DNA of 64,000 nucleotides from Gigantopelta aegis (GCF_016097555.1 NC_054712.1:46506323-46570322), one strand, 5' to 3'; positions 36,476 through 56,381 are shown, numbered from the stretch's first letter. Translations and numbers: made by a program. Notes: generated by a model not told the origin, from the letters alone.

Positions 36476-38802
36476 CACCTATCTTGTTACTGACTTTACC
36501 TAGCGTGTCCTTAGCCCGTATCGAACCAGCTTTCTTGGAAGACACGTCGGCCAGTTTCTTTGTGATCAGCTCATGCTTGGCCACGGCAATACTTTTCTTG
36601 TCTATAAAAGTCTTGGCTTCCACATCAGCTAGCGACGTCTTAGTGGCACCGTCTTGCATGTCAGCTGTGTTTGACTTGTCGATGATGCGCTGCGGGTTAT
36701 CGCCGTGCTTCTTGTCAAACTCTATCTCCTCCTGGTTGATGGCATCGATATCTTCTTGAGATGCGTCCAGCTTCTCCTGCCACTTGTTGTAGTGCCGCAG
36801 GTGGACGTCCAGGGACGAGTCGATGATGTCATGCAGGGTGCTGGGGATATCCGTCAGGTAGCCACCATATTCGGTGATGTAGTCGGTGTAGCGGACCAGC
36901 TCGCTGTCTTCTTCATCATCCACCTCCTCCTTGACGATCTTTTCGTACAGACCCAGTTTATTGACCTCTCCCTCGGGGCTCTCCGGATACACGGCCTTTT
37001 TCATCTCATGAATGTTCGCCTCGCCTTTCATGGACTTGCTGAAGTGATCCAAAGCCTTGATGATATCCGGATCACTTTTCAGCTCCTCTACGGCCTCGAT
37101 GTACTCGGAACTGGCGCCGGTACTTCTTAGTGACGCCGTCAGAGAGTCGATGGTGTTCAGAGGGTTGAGGGCGTCTCTGTTGTAGTCCATGGCGCTCCGC
37201 TTGATGTTCTTGGTGAAGTCCATGCCGAATCTGCTCATGAACTTGGACTGAGCCTCCACATTGAACACGTCTGTCTCTGCCATCGTGTAGGTCGAGTGTG
37301 GTCTGCAATTAGTAACATGTATAAGTTTTCGTTAGTACTGAAGTTTCAGTATATACCTAGCAGATGAACGAAAATGCACTCTCGCCTTATTAAGAGGCAA
37401 ATTTTAACACCAAGGAAGCAAAACTACATTTTTAGTGTCTTTTTATTTTGTAATGAAAATGTATTGTTATTTTCATTAGTGTCTCGAAATATGGCTACAA
37501 GTGGTGTCATAAAGAAGGCTGTGCAGGAGATTTGTAGCATGCTGTTATGGATTTCCTAGGGGAGTGTCGGTGCTCCTAAGGTAGACGACCATGGTTATTT
37601 GTGAATCTTTAGCTGAGATTTATGCATGCCAGCCCCTGGCATCCTAAATGCCTACCTATGGTTTAAGAATAAAGAAAAATACAGGTATTTTAGTCTCAAA
37701 GAAATTACACAAAGGGTCATAATTATAAAGAGGACTCATTTTAAATATTTTTAGTTAAATTTCTGTGTTACGTTCATCATAATGTGCCCAAACTGCATGA
37801 ATTTGTGTGCATTTTTGACAATATTCAAACCCATACAAACCACATCCAAGCAGGAGTTGGGGATAAAACCCTTATATTTATGGAAACTTTGCACATCAAA
37901 CCTTAAAAAACATTTCATTTGAATAAAGGTTTAGCTATTAAATTTTCACAAACTCTGCTTGTTTGAAAATTACCTAAATTGATCGTGTCCCACTTTTGTC
38001 ACAAGGAAAACCCTGTGCATGAATACCATGCCCTGTTACAGCTAAACTGTTTGCACTGCTGGTGAAAACACCAATTGTCATTTTTCAATATAACTCTTTG
38101 CCTATCACTAATAACACTCACTGATCACTGTCAAAACAACTGTGAACAAATGGAAAGGTTAATGAAATTATGGTCTGCTAAATATCCCTTGATCATTCCC
38201 AAAATAACATATTTTAATTACAGCTTTACCTAACCCAAGTCAAATATTGAAATATATTATTTTACAAATGTTTTGTCACATTAGTACTGGTAGGTTAGCA
38301 CGTAGCTTACTAATTCAAAATTATAAAGATTCCGGAATTATTCAGATTAACTTAAGTAATTATATAAGTGCGTTAAAACAATACATGGAATGTTAACGAA
38401 TAAGCCAAATATTAAATATAGCACAGGTATTTCTGTAGTCGATTCAAATATACATGGCGACTATTTCTTTACGTTTAAAACCAGACGGTATAGAACAATT
38501 TGGAGAGATGAATCGTACACCAGAGTACAGTCACAACAAGAACAACACCCACAAAACAGATGATATATCAGGAATTAAAATTTGGTACAACAGTAAAATA
38601 TGTTTAGATAATACATACTTTAAAACTTATAAGGGAAATGTTAATGAACAAGGAGACTTTATGAAGTATGAAGGGTTTACCGGTATACCACTTAACTACA
38701 AATAATTTACAGCATGATCTATTGATAAATTCATAACTGTAACAACAGATGTGATCATTACGTCATTACATTGATTAAACAATTATTTTATTGCATATAA
38801 TA

Positions 38803-38941
38803 CACACACACACACACACGCACGCACGCACGCACACACACAAGGATTGCGCAAGGATTATCCAACTTACAAGGCCCTCTCCTAAGTACAAACATTAAAT
38901 TGTACAATAATGGCGACTGCAATTTTCAATAAATAAATTAA

Positions 38942-38988
<47 letters not shown>
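38803..38988. repeat. (CA)n microsatellites
   Basis: Two CA tracts, 38803-38842 (with CGCA variants) and 38946-38988. Confidence 0.95.
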
Positions 38989-38990
<2 letters not shown>

Positions 38991-39066
38991 CAACTCCCTA
39001 CACCAGCTAGATAGGTCCCCTGGTTATTGTCGCGTAATAGTGTCATTAATTTGTCAATTCTAGAGA

Positions 39067-39387
39067 GAAAAAAAGAAAGAAATGTTTTATTTAACGACGC
39101 ACTCAACACATTTTATTTACGATTATATGGCGTCGGACATATGGTTAAGGACCACACAGATATTGAGAGAGCAAACCTGCTGTCACCACTTCATGGGCTA
39201 CTCTTTTTGATTAGCAGCAAGGGATCTTTTATATGCATCATTCTGCAGACAGGATAGTACATACCACGGCCTTTGATATACCCGTCGTGGTGCACTGTAT
39301 GGAACGAGAAATAGCCTAATGGGCCCACCGACGGGGATCGATTCCAGACCGACCGCGCATCGAGCGAGCGCTGTACCACTGGGCTAC
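39067..39387 (-). repeat. SINE (H1 + core + T1), full length with target duplication
   Basis: The 12-bp direct repeat caattctagaga flanks it (39055-39066 and 39388-39399). On the minus strand it runs from 'gtagcccagtggtacagcgc' to the TTTC tail. Confidence 0.9.
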
Positions 39388-39569
39388 CAATTCTAGAGAT
39401 TCAGACCTTGACAAAACAAAAAGTCATTGCATGATTGATGAAACTTTGTCTTGGGGCAACGTGATTTACATGCATTGTTCCACAGATCGAATCCCCTAAA
39501 TGGATCCATTTTTATGATTGGGTTTTTCCCGTAAATGTAGACACAGGAACACCCCTGGGTCCGCGCCTC

Positions 39570-39901
39570 AGGGTCTAGCTCAGTGAGTAGAGCGCTCGCC
39601 TGAGGGTCTAGCTCACTGAGTAGAGCGCTCGCCTGAGGGTCTAGCTCAGTGAGTAGAGCGCTCGCCTGAGGGTCTAGCTCAGTGAGTAGAGGTCTCGCCT
39701 GAGGGTCTAGCTCAGTGAGTAGAGGTCTCGCCTGAGGGTCTAGCTCAGTGAGTAGAGGTCTCGCCTGAGGGTCTAGCTCAGTGAGTAGAGGTCTCGCCTG
39801 ACGGTCTAGCTCAGTGAGTAGAGGTCTCGCCTGAAGGTCTAGCTCAGTGAGTAGAGGTCTCGCCTGAAGGTCTAGCTCAGTGAGTAGAGCGCTCGCCTGA
39901 G
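39570..39901 (+). repeat. 33-bp tandem array of a tRNA-like box-A unit, ten copies
   Basis: Ten head-to-tail copies of 'ggtctagctcagtgagtaga' plus 13 further bases. The unit matches the 5' arm of a tRNA (A-box TRGCNNAGY-like) and the H3 SINE head. Units 1-3 and 10 carry 'gcgctcg', units 4-9 'ggtctcg'. The last unit runs into the rest of an H3 SINE. The long minus-strand open frame with a repeated Leu-Leu-Thr-Glu-Leu-Asp pattern is a by-product of the 33-bp period. Confidence 0.9.
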
Positions 39902-40110
39902 GTGCTTCGACGTAGGATCGAACAGCCTCCGTGGACCCATTCTCTAATTGGGTTTCATCCCGTGACAACCAGTGCTCCATAACTGGTATACCAAAGGTTG
40001 TGGCATGTGATGTCCTGCCTGTGGGAAAGTGCATATAAAAGATTCCTTGCTGCTAATGGAAAAGGTGTTGCAGATTTCCTTTTAAGATTACATACCAGAA
40101 TTACCAAATA
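39895..40110 (+). repeat. SINE (H3 head + core), body of the expanded element
   Basis: Continues from the box-A array through 'aggtgcttcgacgtaggatc', the core with 'taactggtataccaaaggtt' and 'aaaagattccttgctgctaa', to a T2-type 3' region lacking its end. Confidence 0.75.
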
Positions 40111-40795
40111 AATATGGTACATGAAGATACTTACAAAAATCACGTATGAGAAATCGGTGGAAATCGGATGAAAGATTTGACTAATTCCTAAAACAACCGC
40201 CTGAAGAGAGGAAACAAAAATAGAAAATTATTTTTGTTATTGTCCTACAATATGGATTCGTACAAAATTGAGTTTAATTTAATAACCACATAATCTTCAG
40301 TCTGTATTAGACGGTAAAAACATGCTAAATATTATTTCTTTCGTTTGAGGGACGAATTGAAAAGAAACGGTTTTCACTTTCGTCGAAGTACAAAAGGTTA
40401 GGTAATGTGCCACAATGTCCGTTAAAGCGTTCAGCAAATTTGGTATTAACTTAGACTTTACAACACGACACAAAAATCTGAGTAGTTAATTATTAAATTT
40501 AGTTAGGGACATTTGGGCCTTGGGAACAAACGACTGGGCAGATTGCGTCGGTTGCTCAACCCGTGTGGCCTTCCATAGGCAATAGAGTGACTTAAAGTAC
40601 AACGTTCGGGGACTTCTATTATGAATGTTGAAACAAGACCCCTTTTGATTGTGAATTGGACGCCATCTATCGTATAGACGTCAAAGACAGCAACAGTGAA
40701 GAAAAAGGACCAATATGCAGTTTCGTTAAATAAAACTCACAAAGACGCATCGTTGAAGACCAAATGGCAGACTATCTTTACTAAACAAATTAGAA
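40111..40795. other. No recognised feature
   Basis: Intronic sequence of RTX copy 2 with no repeat family or coding evidence. Confidence 0.35.
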
Positions 40796-40796
40796 A

Positions 40797-41512
40797 GGAT
40801 CGATCCCATTGGGCTATTTCTCGTTCCAACCAATAGCGACTGGTATATCAAAAACCGTAGTATGTGCTATCATATCTGTGGGATGGTGTATATAAAAGAT
40901 TCGTTGCTACTAATGGAAACAAAAATGGAGCGGGTTTCCTTTCTAAGACTATAAGTTCAAATTACCAAATGTTTGACATCCAATAGTGCATATAAAAGTC
41001 CCTTGTTGCTAATGAAAACTATATAACCAGTTTCCTCTTAGTCTTCTTACCAGAATGACCAAATGTTTGACATTCAAAAGCCGATGATTAATGAAGCAAT
41101 GTGTCGTTAAAGGGACAGACCCTAGTTTTTAAACACTAAGGCATATTTTTCACCTAGACTCTAGTTTCAACCAGTAAAAATGGACACTAAGTTTGGTTAA
41201 TTTACAAACCTGTAACAAATTTGGATACAACAGAATGAATCAAGAGTCTGTGACGTTGAAATGCCCTTTAAAATAAACTAAAATGTGACTCTATAACAGT
41301 TACTTCTCAGACGCACGTGCGGTTTTTTAAATATTAAAATGCATTTTATTATATTAGAAACACCAGGATGACCAGAAACACTTCGGTTGTACGGAAATGG
41401 ATAATCTAAACAATAAAATATAAGTAATGTTTGATTTCAGACATCATAAACGGTGAAATAAAATATGTCTTAGTGTTTAAAAAATAGGGTCTGTCCCTTT
41501 AAGCAAAACAAA
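40797..41512 (+). repeat. SINE with duplicated 3' half, tail split by MITE-1
   Basis: The core and 3' region (40797-40985) are followed by a second copy of the 3' region (40986-41110). The T2 tail is cut at its TTAA by MITE-1 and resumes at 41503 as 'gcaaaacaaact'. Confidence 0.75.
41111..41498. mobile_element. MITE-1 copy a (TTAA target)
   Basis: Inverted termini AGGGACAGACCCTA.. and ..TAGGGTCTGTCCCT extend about 30 bp, flanked by TTAA at 41107-41110 and 41499-41502. It is 388 bp, non-coding, with an internal 'cagacgcacgtgcg' palindrome-like segment shared with copy b. Confidence 0.9.
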
Positions 41513-41562
41513 CTTAAACTTTACAATTGATGATGATTAAATTTAAATAAAATATTACTCAC

Positions 41563-41630
41563 CTGTATACAAGCTTGATGTCCTTCCTGAACGGAGTGTG
41601 GCTACCGGTTCGCCTCGCCGGTGTTTTATA
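41563..41630 (-). promoter_or_regulatory. TATA box and non-coding exon 1 of RTX copy 2
   Basis: TATAAAA at 41624-41630 (minus strand) lies upstream of an exon that ends 'atcaagcttgtatacag' at 41563 with donor GTGAGT. Exon sequence is clearly related to 9935-10025 (for example 'ggt.gccacac.ccgttc'), so promoter and exon were duplicated with the gene. Confidence 0.7.
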
Positions 41631-41785
41631 CACGTTTAGGTTTTTGATTTACGGAAAGTTCGTAATTGGATAATATCCATTTTGTCAATGGAATTGGTTT
41701 CACAACGATTCACGTTTATTTATTACCTATTTACTGCAAACTCGTGTAAATCATTCGTCCGTATTGCTGACATCTACCCGTAATG
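41631..41785. repeat. Promoter-upstream block P4
   Basis: Colinear with P1 just upstream of the copy 2 TATA box: 'ggtttttgatttacgg', 'cgtaattgg.taatat', 'ctcgtgtaaatcatt'. Similarity fades beyond about 150 bp. Confidence 0.7.
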
Positions 41786-42028
41786 TTAGATAGTGTGGTG
41801 GTGGATGGTGGATCCAGTGGGTGTTACTTTAGCTACCAGTACCAAAAAATCAGTGCACACACACACACACACTCGGTGAGATATCTAGATTTGATACACG
41901 CATAGATAATAATCTCTCCTTTCGGAGGAGGGGGGGGCTGAAAATCATTGCACCAATCACACTGCAGGAGCGGGTTCAAAAATTTAAAAAGGGTATCTAT
42001 GCGTGTTTCAAATCCAGATATCTCACCC

Positions 42029-42030
<2 letters not shown>

Positions 42031-42118
<88 letters not shown>

Positions 42119-42330
42119 CTGGCTGTGAGCAAACATAGCATGGCTTTATGTGGGTCTGATGAGGGTGGGTTGGAGTGGCAATTTTAGAATTTCCCCTTTT
42201 TTTAGTACTCTTATATTTTCCTTTTGCGGGGTTTTTTCGGGGTGGGAATAGTTGTTTTGGAGGTTTTTTTGTTGGGGGGTGGGGTGTTGTTTGTATGTAT
42301 GTATGTGTGTATGTATGATTGTATGTATGT
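42031..42330. repeat. (CT)n and (GTAT)n microsatellites
   Basis: About 42 CT units at 42031-42115, then T/G-rich sequence and GTAT repeats at 42290-42330. Confidence 0.95.
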
Positions 42331-42498
42331 ATACATAAAAAATAATTATTTCTTTACATCAAGTGTGTATATTTCAGTACAAATCGATACATGACACACG
42401 TTAAAGAGAGAACAGTTGTCTCCCTTGGATTGTTCCAGCAGACTCTATCACTCTTTCAAAAGGGACGTTATTAAAGGTTACTACAGCAGCTACATTAA

Positions 42499-42869
42499 AG
42501 AGACATACCCTAGTTTCAACCCATGAAAATTAACACTAAATTTAGTTAATCTACAAACCTGTAACGCATTTGGATAACATTACAACTGAGTGCAACATGA
42601 GTCTGTGACTTCGAAATGGTAAAATACCCTCTAAAAATAAATTAAAACTCGACCCCAAACCTGTTACTTCTCAGACGCACGTGCGTTTTTAAAAATGTGA
42701 GAAATACATTTTGTGATATTAAAAGCACCAGGATGACCAAAAACACTTCGAATGTACGGAAATCCATAATCTAAATAATAAAATCTAAGTAAAGTATGAT
42801 TTAAGTTGTCAAAAACGGTTATAATAGTCAAAAATATGCGTTAGTGTTTAAAAAATAGGGTATGTCCCT
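42499..42869. mobile_element. MITE-1 copy b (TTAA target)
   Basis: Termini AGAGACATACCCTA.. and ..TAGGGTATGTCCCT with flanking TTAA (42495-42498 and 42870-42873). The interior is colinear with the 41111 copy. Confidence 0.85.
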
Positions 42870-42873
42870 TTAA

Positions 42874-43256
42874 AGGGACATTTTTGAGTTTGCCGCATTG
42901 TAAGATGTTTCCGACTAATAAAATATTTCTACTATTAATCTTACATATTAAATATATTTCCTTGTTTAGAATATCAGTGTCTATATATTCAATGCGTTTC
43001 TGGTCGTTTTAATATTTGTAAGAAGCCAAAAGTGGATATTGTCTTCAAATAATTTTGTACGTACGAAAACAGAATATTTTAAGAAATAAAATGAAATTTA
43101 ACTTAGTACAAATATTAGAACGATCAGAAACACGTTTAATATACAGCCACTTATATTTTATGCAGAACAATATATTAGATATGTAATTGCAATCGTTAAA
43201 AAGTCTCTGTTAGTCGATAACATCTTAAAAATTCCAGCAAACTCAGGAATGTCCCT
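42874..43256. mobile_element. MITE-2 copy b (TTAA target)
   Basis: Abuts MITE-1b with a single shared TTAA (42870-42873), and the right TTAA is 43257-43260. The interior is colinear with 12403-12786. Confidence 0.9.
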
Positions 43257-43489
43257 TTAATATAACACTCTTTAACTTTGAAAAGTGCTTTTAGCCGGAT
43301 GTAAATACTTGCTAATAAATAACAACTTATAATTAGGTGAAAATGAAGGTGCCATTCTCCGTAATGAGCGAAACATGTGGTGGACACAACATATAAGGTT
43401 ATCGCGCATTACCTCTGAATTTACTACTTCCGCGTGTATTTGTTAATGAGTTTAATTATCAGGATAATTGTACTAGTCTGTTGAACAAA

Positions 43490-43694
43490 TTCACGTAGCC
43501 CAGTGTTAAATTGCTCGCCTGATGCGCCGTCAGTTTAGGATCGATCCCCGTCGGTGAGCTCATTGGGATATATTTCATTCCAGCCAGTGCACCACGACTG
43601 GTATATCAAAAGGCCGTGGTATGTGCTATCCTGCATGGTGCATATAAAAGACCCCTTGCTACTAATGGAAAAATGTAGCGGGTTTCCTCTCTAA
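43490..43694 (+). repeat. SINE, left part (interrupted by Harbinger-like element)
   Basis: The H1 head ('cgtagcccagtgttaaattg'), the core and 'gcgggtttcctctctaa'. It continues at 46139 after the inserted element. Confidence 0.85.
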
Positions 43695-43941
43695 AGGTTG
43701 ATTCATACTTCACACGCCGACCTCCATACGGAACGGAAATTTAGGTCGCCGCAAGGTTGCCGACAACAAAAATCCGTCGAACAAACTCGCGCGGAAGGCG
43801 CACGCAAGATGACGTAGTGAAGCGAGTGAAACTGACATGTGTTCAGCGTTCGCACGGGTGATCCGTTTCCAATCCGCCCGAGATGAATTTTGTTTATCTT
43901 TTTGCGCATTGCGTTTCTGCTTTGTTGAGGTAAAAATAAAG

Positions 43942-44076
43942 ATGGCTGGCGTTAAAAAAGTTCCCCTTTCTTCAATAGAAGACGAACTTCTCATTAACGA
44001 AGTGTGTAAGAATCCAAACCTGTATGATACTAGTTTATTAGAATACAGGGACCATGGACGGACAGAACAATCGTAG
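43942..44076 (+). pseudogene. MADF-domain (Adf-1-like) DNA-binding fragment
   Basis: The ATG opens a 44-residue frame whose second half, DELLINEVCKNPNLYDTSLL followed by EYRD, matches the N-terminal half of the MADF domain. A TAG stops it at 44074-44076, where MADF domains usually have a Trp. The frame continues beyond with IAAGNIVENKDRGGK before losing similarity. It is probably the decayed DNA-binding accessory gene of the surrounding transposon; an exon of a host factor is less likely. Confidence 0.6.
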
Positions 44077-44664
44077 ATTGCTGCAGGCAATATTGTTGAA
44101 AATAAAGATCGTGGAGGGAAAGTATTTGCGGGATCAATGCGACCTACTGAGTTTTCTATCCGACCATGTAAAACATAGAGAAACAGATGGGAACCTATCC
44201 AGGTATATCAAATCTAAATTCTATTCTACAGTTCAGTTATGAATTATAACTTAAGTCACTTTCGTATGAAACTACATTGTAGTTAGTGACAATTCTACTG
44301 TTGACGCCCCAGTCACACCTTATTTTCCTGCATAAATAATTGTGTTTGTATAATATTATGTAATACTGCTTACTTAAAACCCTTTGAAATGACACACGTT
44401 GCACATCTATGTCATTAAGCATACATGTTAAATTGTTTAGGTATGTAAAACTATATTAAAATGTCGGTGAGCATTTACATGTCTTACAAATATTACATGT
44501 AGGTTAAAAAATAATAATTCAATTAAACACTACATGGATAATATGTTTTTCACCCATCCATAGAAATTTGGTAGACCACTGTCAGTACCAAGTAGTTATA
44601 TACATGATCTGCTGTCATAAGAGAAAAATACAATCCGTGCAAATATGCATACATGTATATACAC

Positions 44665-44935
<271 letters not shown>

Positions 44936-45390
44936 TGTGAGATGCGGGTGAATATATTTTCTATCTTTCCCTAGGGAAAGACAGAAGCTATAGTTCCCCG
45001 CTGATACCATGACGTTAGTTTGGTGACGTCATCGATTTCCTGACTGTCGTCTCTCGTTGATGAGATTTTACAAAGCATTTAGCTCCACCAGTGTTCAGTT
45101 TTTGTTGAAATGGTTTAAGCAATTTGTTCTTGTTAACAATTAAACATGCTCTAAACTAATTTCATTCACTTCCCACTAGAAACATCAGTTCATTAGGAAT
45201 GTGACCTCTCTTGCTTACATTTGATTTGTGTACCTTTTGAAGTCATTGCTTTTCATTCATGACGTCATCAGTTTCCTCAGACTTTCTCGTCTTGTATATT
45301 ATATAGTTTGTGTCATGTAAGAAGTTTAAAGTTTATGTTTCTAAACTCTTTACACTATGGGTAATAAATACAATAACCCACTCGATACTC

Positions 45391-45449
45391 GGAATTAGGA
45401 TTATCTGTCCCTCGTGATATTAATGCTGTGACAGATAATCCGTAATTCC
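45391..45449. repeat. Perfect-stem inverted repeat (hairpin)
   Basis: The arm ggattatctgtc (45398-45409) and its complement gacagataatcc (45430-45441) are exact, and outer 'ggaatta' / 'taattcc' extend the stem with one bulged base. The loop is 20 nt. It lies next to a TA microsatellite inside the Harbinger-like element. Confidence 0.8.
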
Positions 45450-45467
45450 TCGTAACTCGTACATGAT

Positions 45468-45471
<4 letters not shown>

Positions 45472-45531
<60 letters not shown>
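45472..45531. repeat. (TA)n microsatellite
   Basis: About 30 TA units. Confidence 0.95.
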
Positions 45532-45534
<3 letters not shown>

Positions 45535-45686
45535 GATGATGAATCCATTTATAACGCGGATCACGACAACATGCAAAGTATGAATTGTCAGCCGTAAAAA
45601 AACGCACGTGAAAATTCCGAATGCACTCGTTTGTTGAACGGCGAGGTTTAGGAAAGCGGACTGAGTATGGACACAATCACGACGGA

Positions 45687-46074
45687 TCGGCCTCGGTGGC
45701 GTCGTGGCAGGCCATCGGTCTACAGGCTGGTAGGTACTGGGTTCGGATCCCAGTCGAGGCATGGGATTTTTAATCCAGATACCGACTCCAAACCCTGAGT
45801 GAGTGCTCTGCAAGGCTCAATGGGTAGGTGTAAACCACTTGCACCGACCAGTGATCCATAACTGGTTCAACAAAGGCCATGGTTTGTGCTGTCCTGCCTG
45901 TGGGAAGTGCAAATAAAAGATCCCTTGCTGCTAATCGGAAGAGTAGCCCATGTAGTGGCGACAACGGGTTTCCTCTCCAAATCTGTGTGGTCCGTAACCA
46001 TATGTCTGACGCCATATAACCGTAAATAAAATGTGTTGAGTGCGTCGTTAAATAAAACATTTCTTTCTTTCTTT
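45687..46074 (+). repeat. SINE (H2 + core + T1), full length with target duplication
   Basis: 388 bp flanked by the 13-bp direct repeat caatcacgacgga (45674-45686 and 46075-46087). Box-B-like 'gggttcggatccc' is intact and the tail ends in TTTC repeats. Nested in the Harbinger-like element, so younger than it. Confidence 0.92.
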
Positions 46075-46138
46075 CAATCACGACGGAGTGTGACGAGTAC
46101 CCGCCGACCAGTGTCGGCAGAGAAGTATGAACCTAGCT

Positions 46139-46230
46139 TAAGAGTATATGTCGGAATTACCAAATGTTTGACATTCAGTAGCCGATGATAAATCGATCAA
46201 TGTGCTCTAGTGGTGTAGTTAATAACAAAG
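46139..46230 (+). repeat. SINE, right part (T2 tail)
   Basis: Resumes the 43490 element: 'gagtatatgtcggaattacc', 'ccgatgataaatcgatcaat' and a T2 tail. Confidence 0.8.
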
Positions 46231-46309
46231 TTTTTAAAATCCGTTCACTACCGTTCAGTGTTGCATGCATTTCATTTAGAAACGCGATCTCGCTCAGTCA
46301 CTATTGTGC

Positions 46310-46640
46310 TGGGGCGGGGCGTAACCCAGTGGTAAAGCGTTCGCTTGATGCGCGGTCGGTCTGCGATCGATCCCCGTCGGTGGGCCCATTGGGTTATTTC
46401 TCACTCCAGCCAGTGCACCACGACTGGTATATCAAAGGCCGTGGTATGTGTTATCCTGTCTGTGGGATGGTGCATATAAAAGAACCCTTGCTGCTAATCG
46501 AAAAGAGTAGCCCATGAAGTGGCGACAGCGGGTTTCCTTCTCTCAATATCTGTGTGGTCCTTAACCATATGTCCGACGCCATATAACCGTAAATAAAATG
46601 TGTTGAGTGCGTCGTTAAATATAACATTTCCTTCCTTCCT
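46310..46640 (+). repeat. SINE (H1 + core + T1), full length
   Basis: Runs from 'ggggcgtaacccagtggtaa' to the T1 tail and a 'ttccttccttcct' end. Confidence 0.88.
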
Positions 46641-46935
46641 ATTGCTCTCGTCTGAGGTGCTTGCGTGGAAGGACAGAATTACCTCAGTGGACCCATTCTC
46701 TGATTGAATTTTTCTCCATCCGACCCAGTGCCCCACGACTGGAATATATATTAAAAGTCGTGGTATGTGCTGTCCTAGTTGTGGGAAATTATTATATTCC
46801 TTGCCGTAAAATAATAACAATATAACGTGTTTCCCCCAACACGACGTGTAAAAACGTACCATATACATGCATTTAACATTCAATAGTCGGTGATTGATAA
46901 GTTAATGTGCTCTAGTGGTGTCGTTACAAAAAACC
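46641..46935 (+). repeat. SINE (H3 + core + T2)
   Basis: An H3-type head ('ctcgtctgaggtgcttgcgt'), a diverged core ('acccagtgccccacgactgg') and T2 tail. This supports the view that heads and tails are exchangeable. Confidence 0.75.
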
Positions 46936-46991
46936 TTTAACACTTCATTTATATTTCTGTATTTCAAAATAAACTATTACAATTTTGAAAG

Positions 46992-47104
<113 letters not shown>

Positions 47105-47295
47105 CCTCAAACATTTCTTTCATTTTGTATACTTTACTTGAGCGAAGGTCTTCAAAAAACTATTTTCAGTTCCTACAGCAAATTAAAATATCTCATTAAA
47201 AAAAACTTGATATAATTTGGTCCAAAATATTCTGAAATCTCCGAGGACTGGAGTTTGACCCGACTCCTCGCTAGATAGCGCGCTGTATCTTCTCG

Positions 47296-47306
47296 ACCAC
47301 GTGACC
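47296..47306 (+). promoter_or_regulatory. E-box upstream of the carboxylesterase
   Basis: A CACGTG palindrome (47298-47303) lies 68 bp before the start codon. No TATA box is evident nearby. bHLH binding is only a possibility. Confidence 0.25.
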
Positions 47307-47370
47307 TATACCCACGAGTCTGCTGTCCGACAAGTGGACCGCACTTTTCTCGTCTGCTCACAGGACGGAG

Positions 47371-56151
<8,781 letters not shown>

Positions 56152-56264
56152 AACGAAGCGTTATTTAGAGAATGTTGTTTTCTGTCTGCGTCCGGCGTAT
56201 GTATGTGCGTGCGTGTGTGTGCGAGCTTTTTGCCATACACTATCAGTTTATTTTTGTGCCTGAT

Positions 56265-56270
56265 ATTAAA
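56265..56270 (+). terminator. Probable polyadenylation signal of the carboxylesterase
   Basis: ATTAAA lies 114 nt after the stop codon, the first polyA-type hexamer downstream on this strand. Confidence 0.4.
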
Positions 56271-56337
56271 GCTTTAAAAATACCCTTAAAATCGCATTAT
56301 TTTTTAATACATGTATATAGCTTGTATATATATGTAT

Positions 56338-56342
56338 GTATG

Positions 56343-56381
<39 letters not shown>

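Larger units (their letters stand above)
31585..37302 (-). pseudogene. Large RTX-repeat, pore-forming-toxin-like protein, copy 2, coding exon (broken)
   Basis: Paralogue of the 1889-7628 gene with the same order of parts and the same 19-nt leader between splice acceptor and ATG (37283). Open segments run 37283-35103, 35092-34472, 34445-34176, 34233-33679, 33716-32166 and 32133-31585. The first (726 residues) is unbroken through the hydrophobic region and all RTX repeats. Breaks relative to copy 1: one extra base in the run at 35119-35123, a net 16-nt loss near 34472-34491, a 1-nt loss near 34181-34192, a 1-nt gain near 33696-33700, and a frame change at a TG repeat (32169-32179). None is shared with copy 1, so the genes decayed, or were mis-sequenced, independently after duplicating. 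Several are 1-nt changes that long-read error could mimic; the 16-nt loss is not. No signal peptide is visible; function in the animal is unknown. Confidence 0.8.
37303..41562 (-). other. Intron 1 of RTX copy 2
   Basis: The acceptor 'actaattgcag' ends at 37303. The donor is ACAG|GTGAGT at 41563/41562. The intron is 4.3 kb, larger than in copy 1 through insertion of SINEs, a box-A tandem array and MITE-1. Sequence at 37560-38790 and 40140-40790 has no recognised feature. Confidence 0.7.

Noticed and set aside
38454..38705. 83-codon plus frame in intron 1 of RTX copy 2
   Set aside because: No recognisable domain and no flanking splice or promoter signal.
39570..39901. Cluster of genuine tRNA genes
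   Set aside because: Only the A-box arm is repeated; no unit has a complete cloverleaf or B-box.
39393..40034. 213-codon minus frame with a repeated Leu-Leu-Thr-Glu-Leu-Asp motif
   Set aside because: A 33-bp tandem array keeps any frame open; the unit is a tRNA-like SINE head, not protein-coding.
44990..45060. Second hammerhead ribozyme
   Set aside because: A CTGAT-like string is present but no GAAA/stem II arrangement follows.
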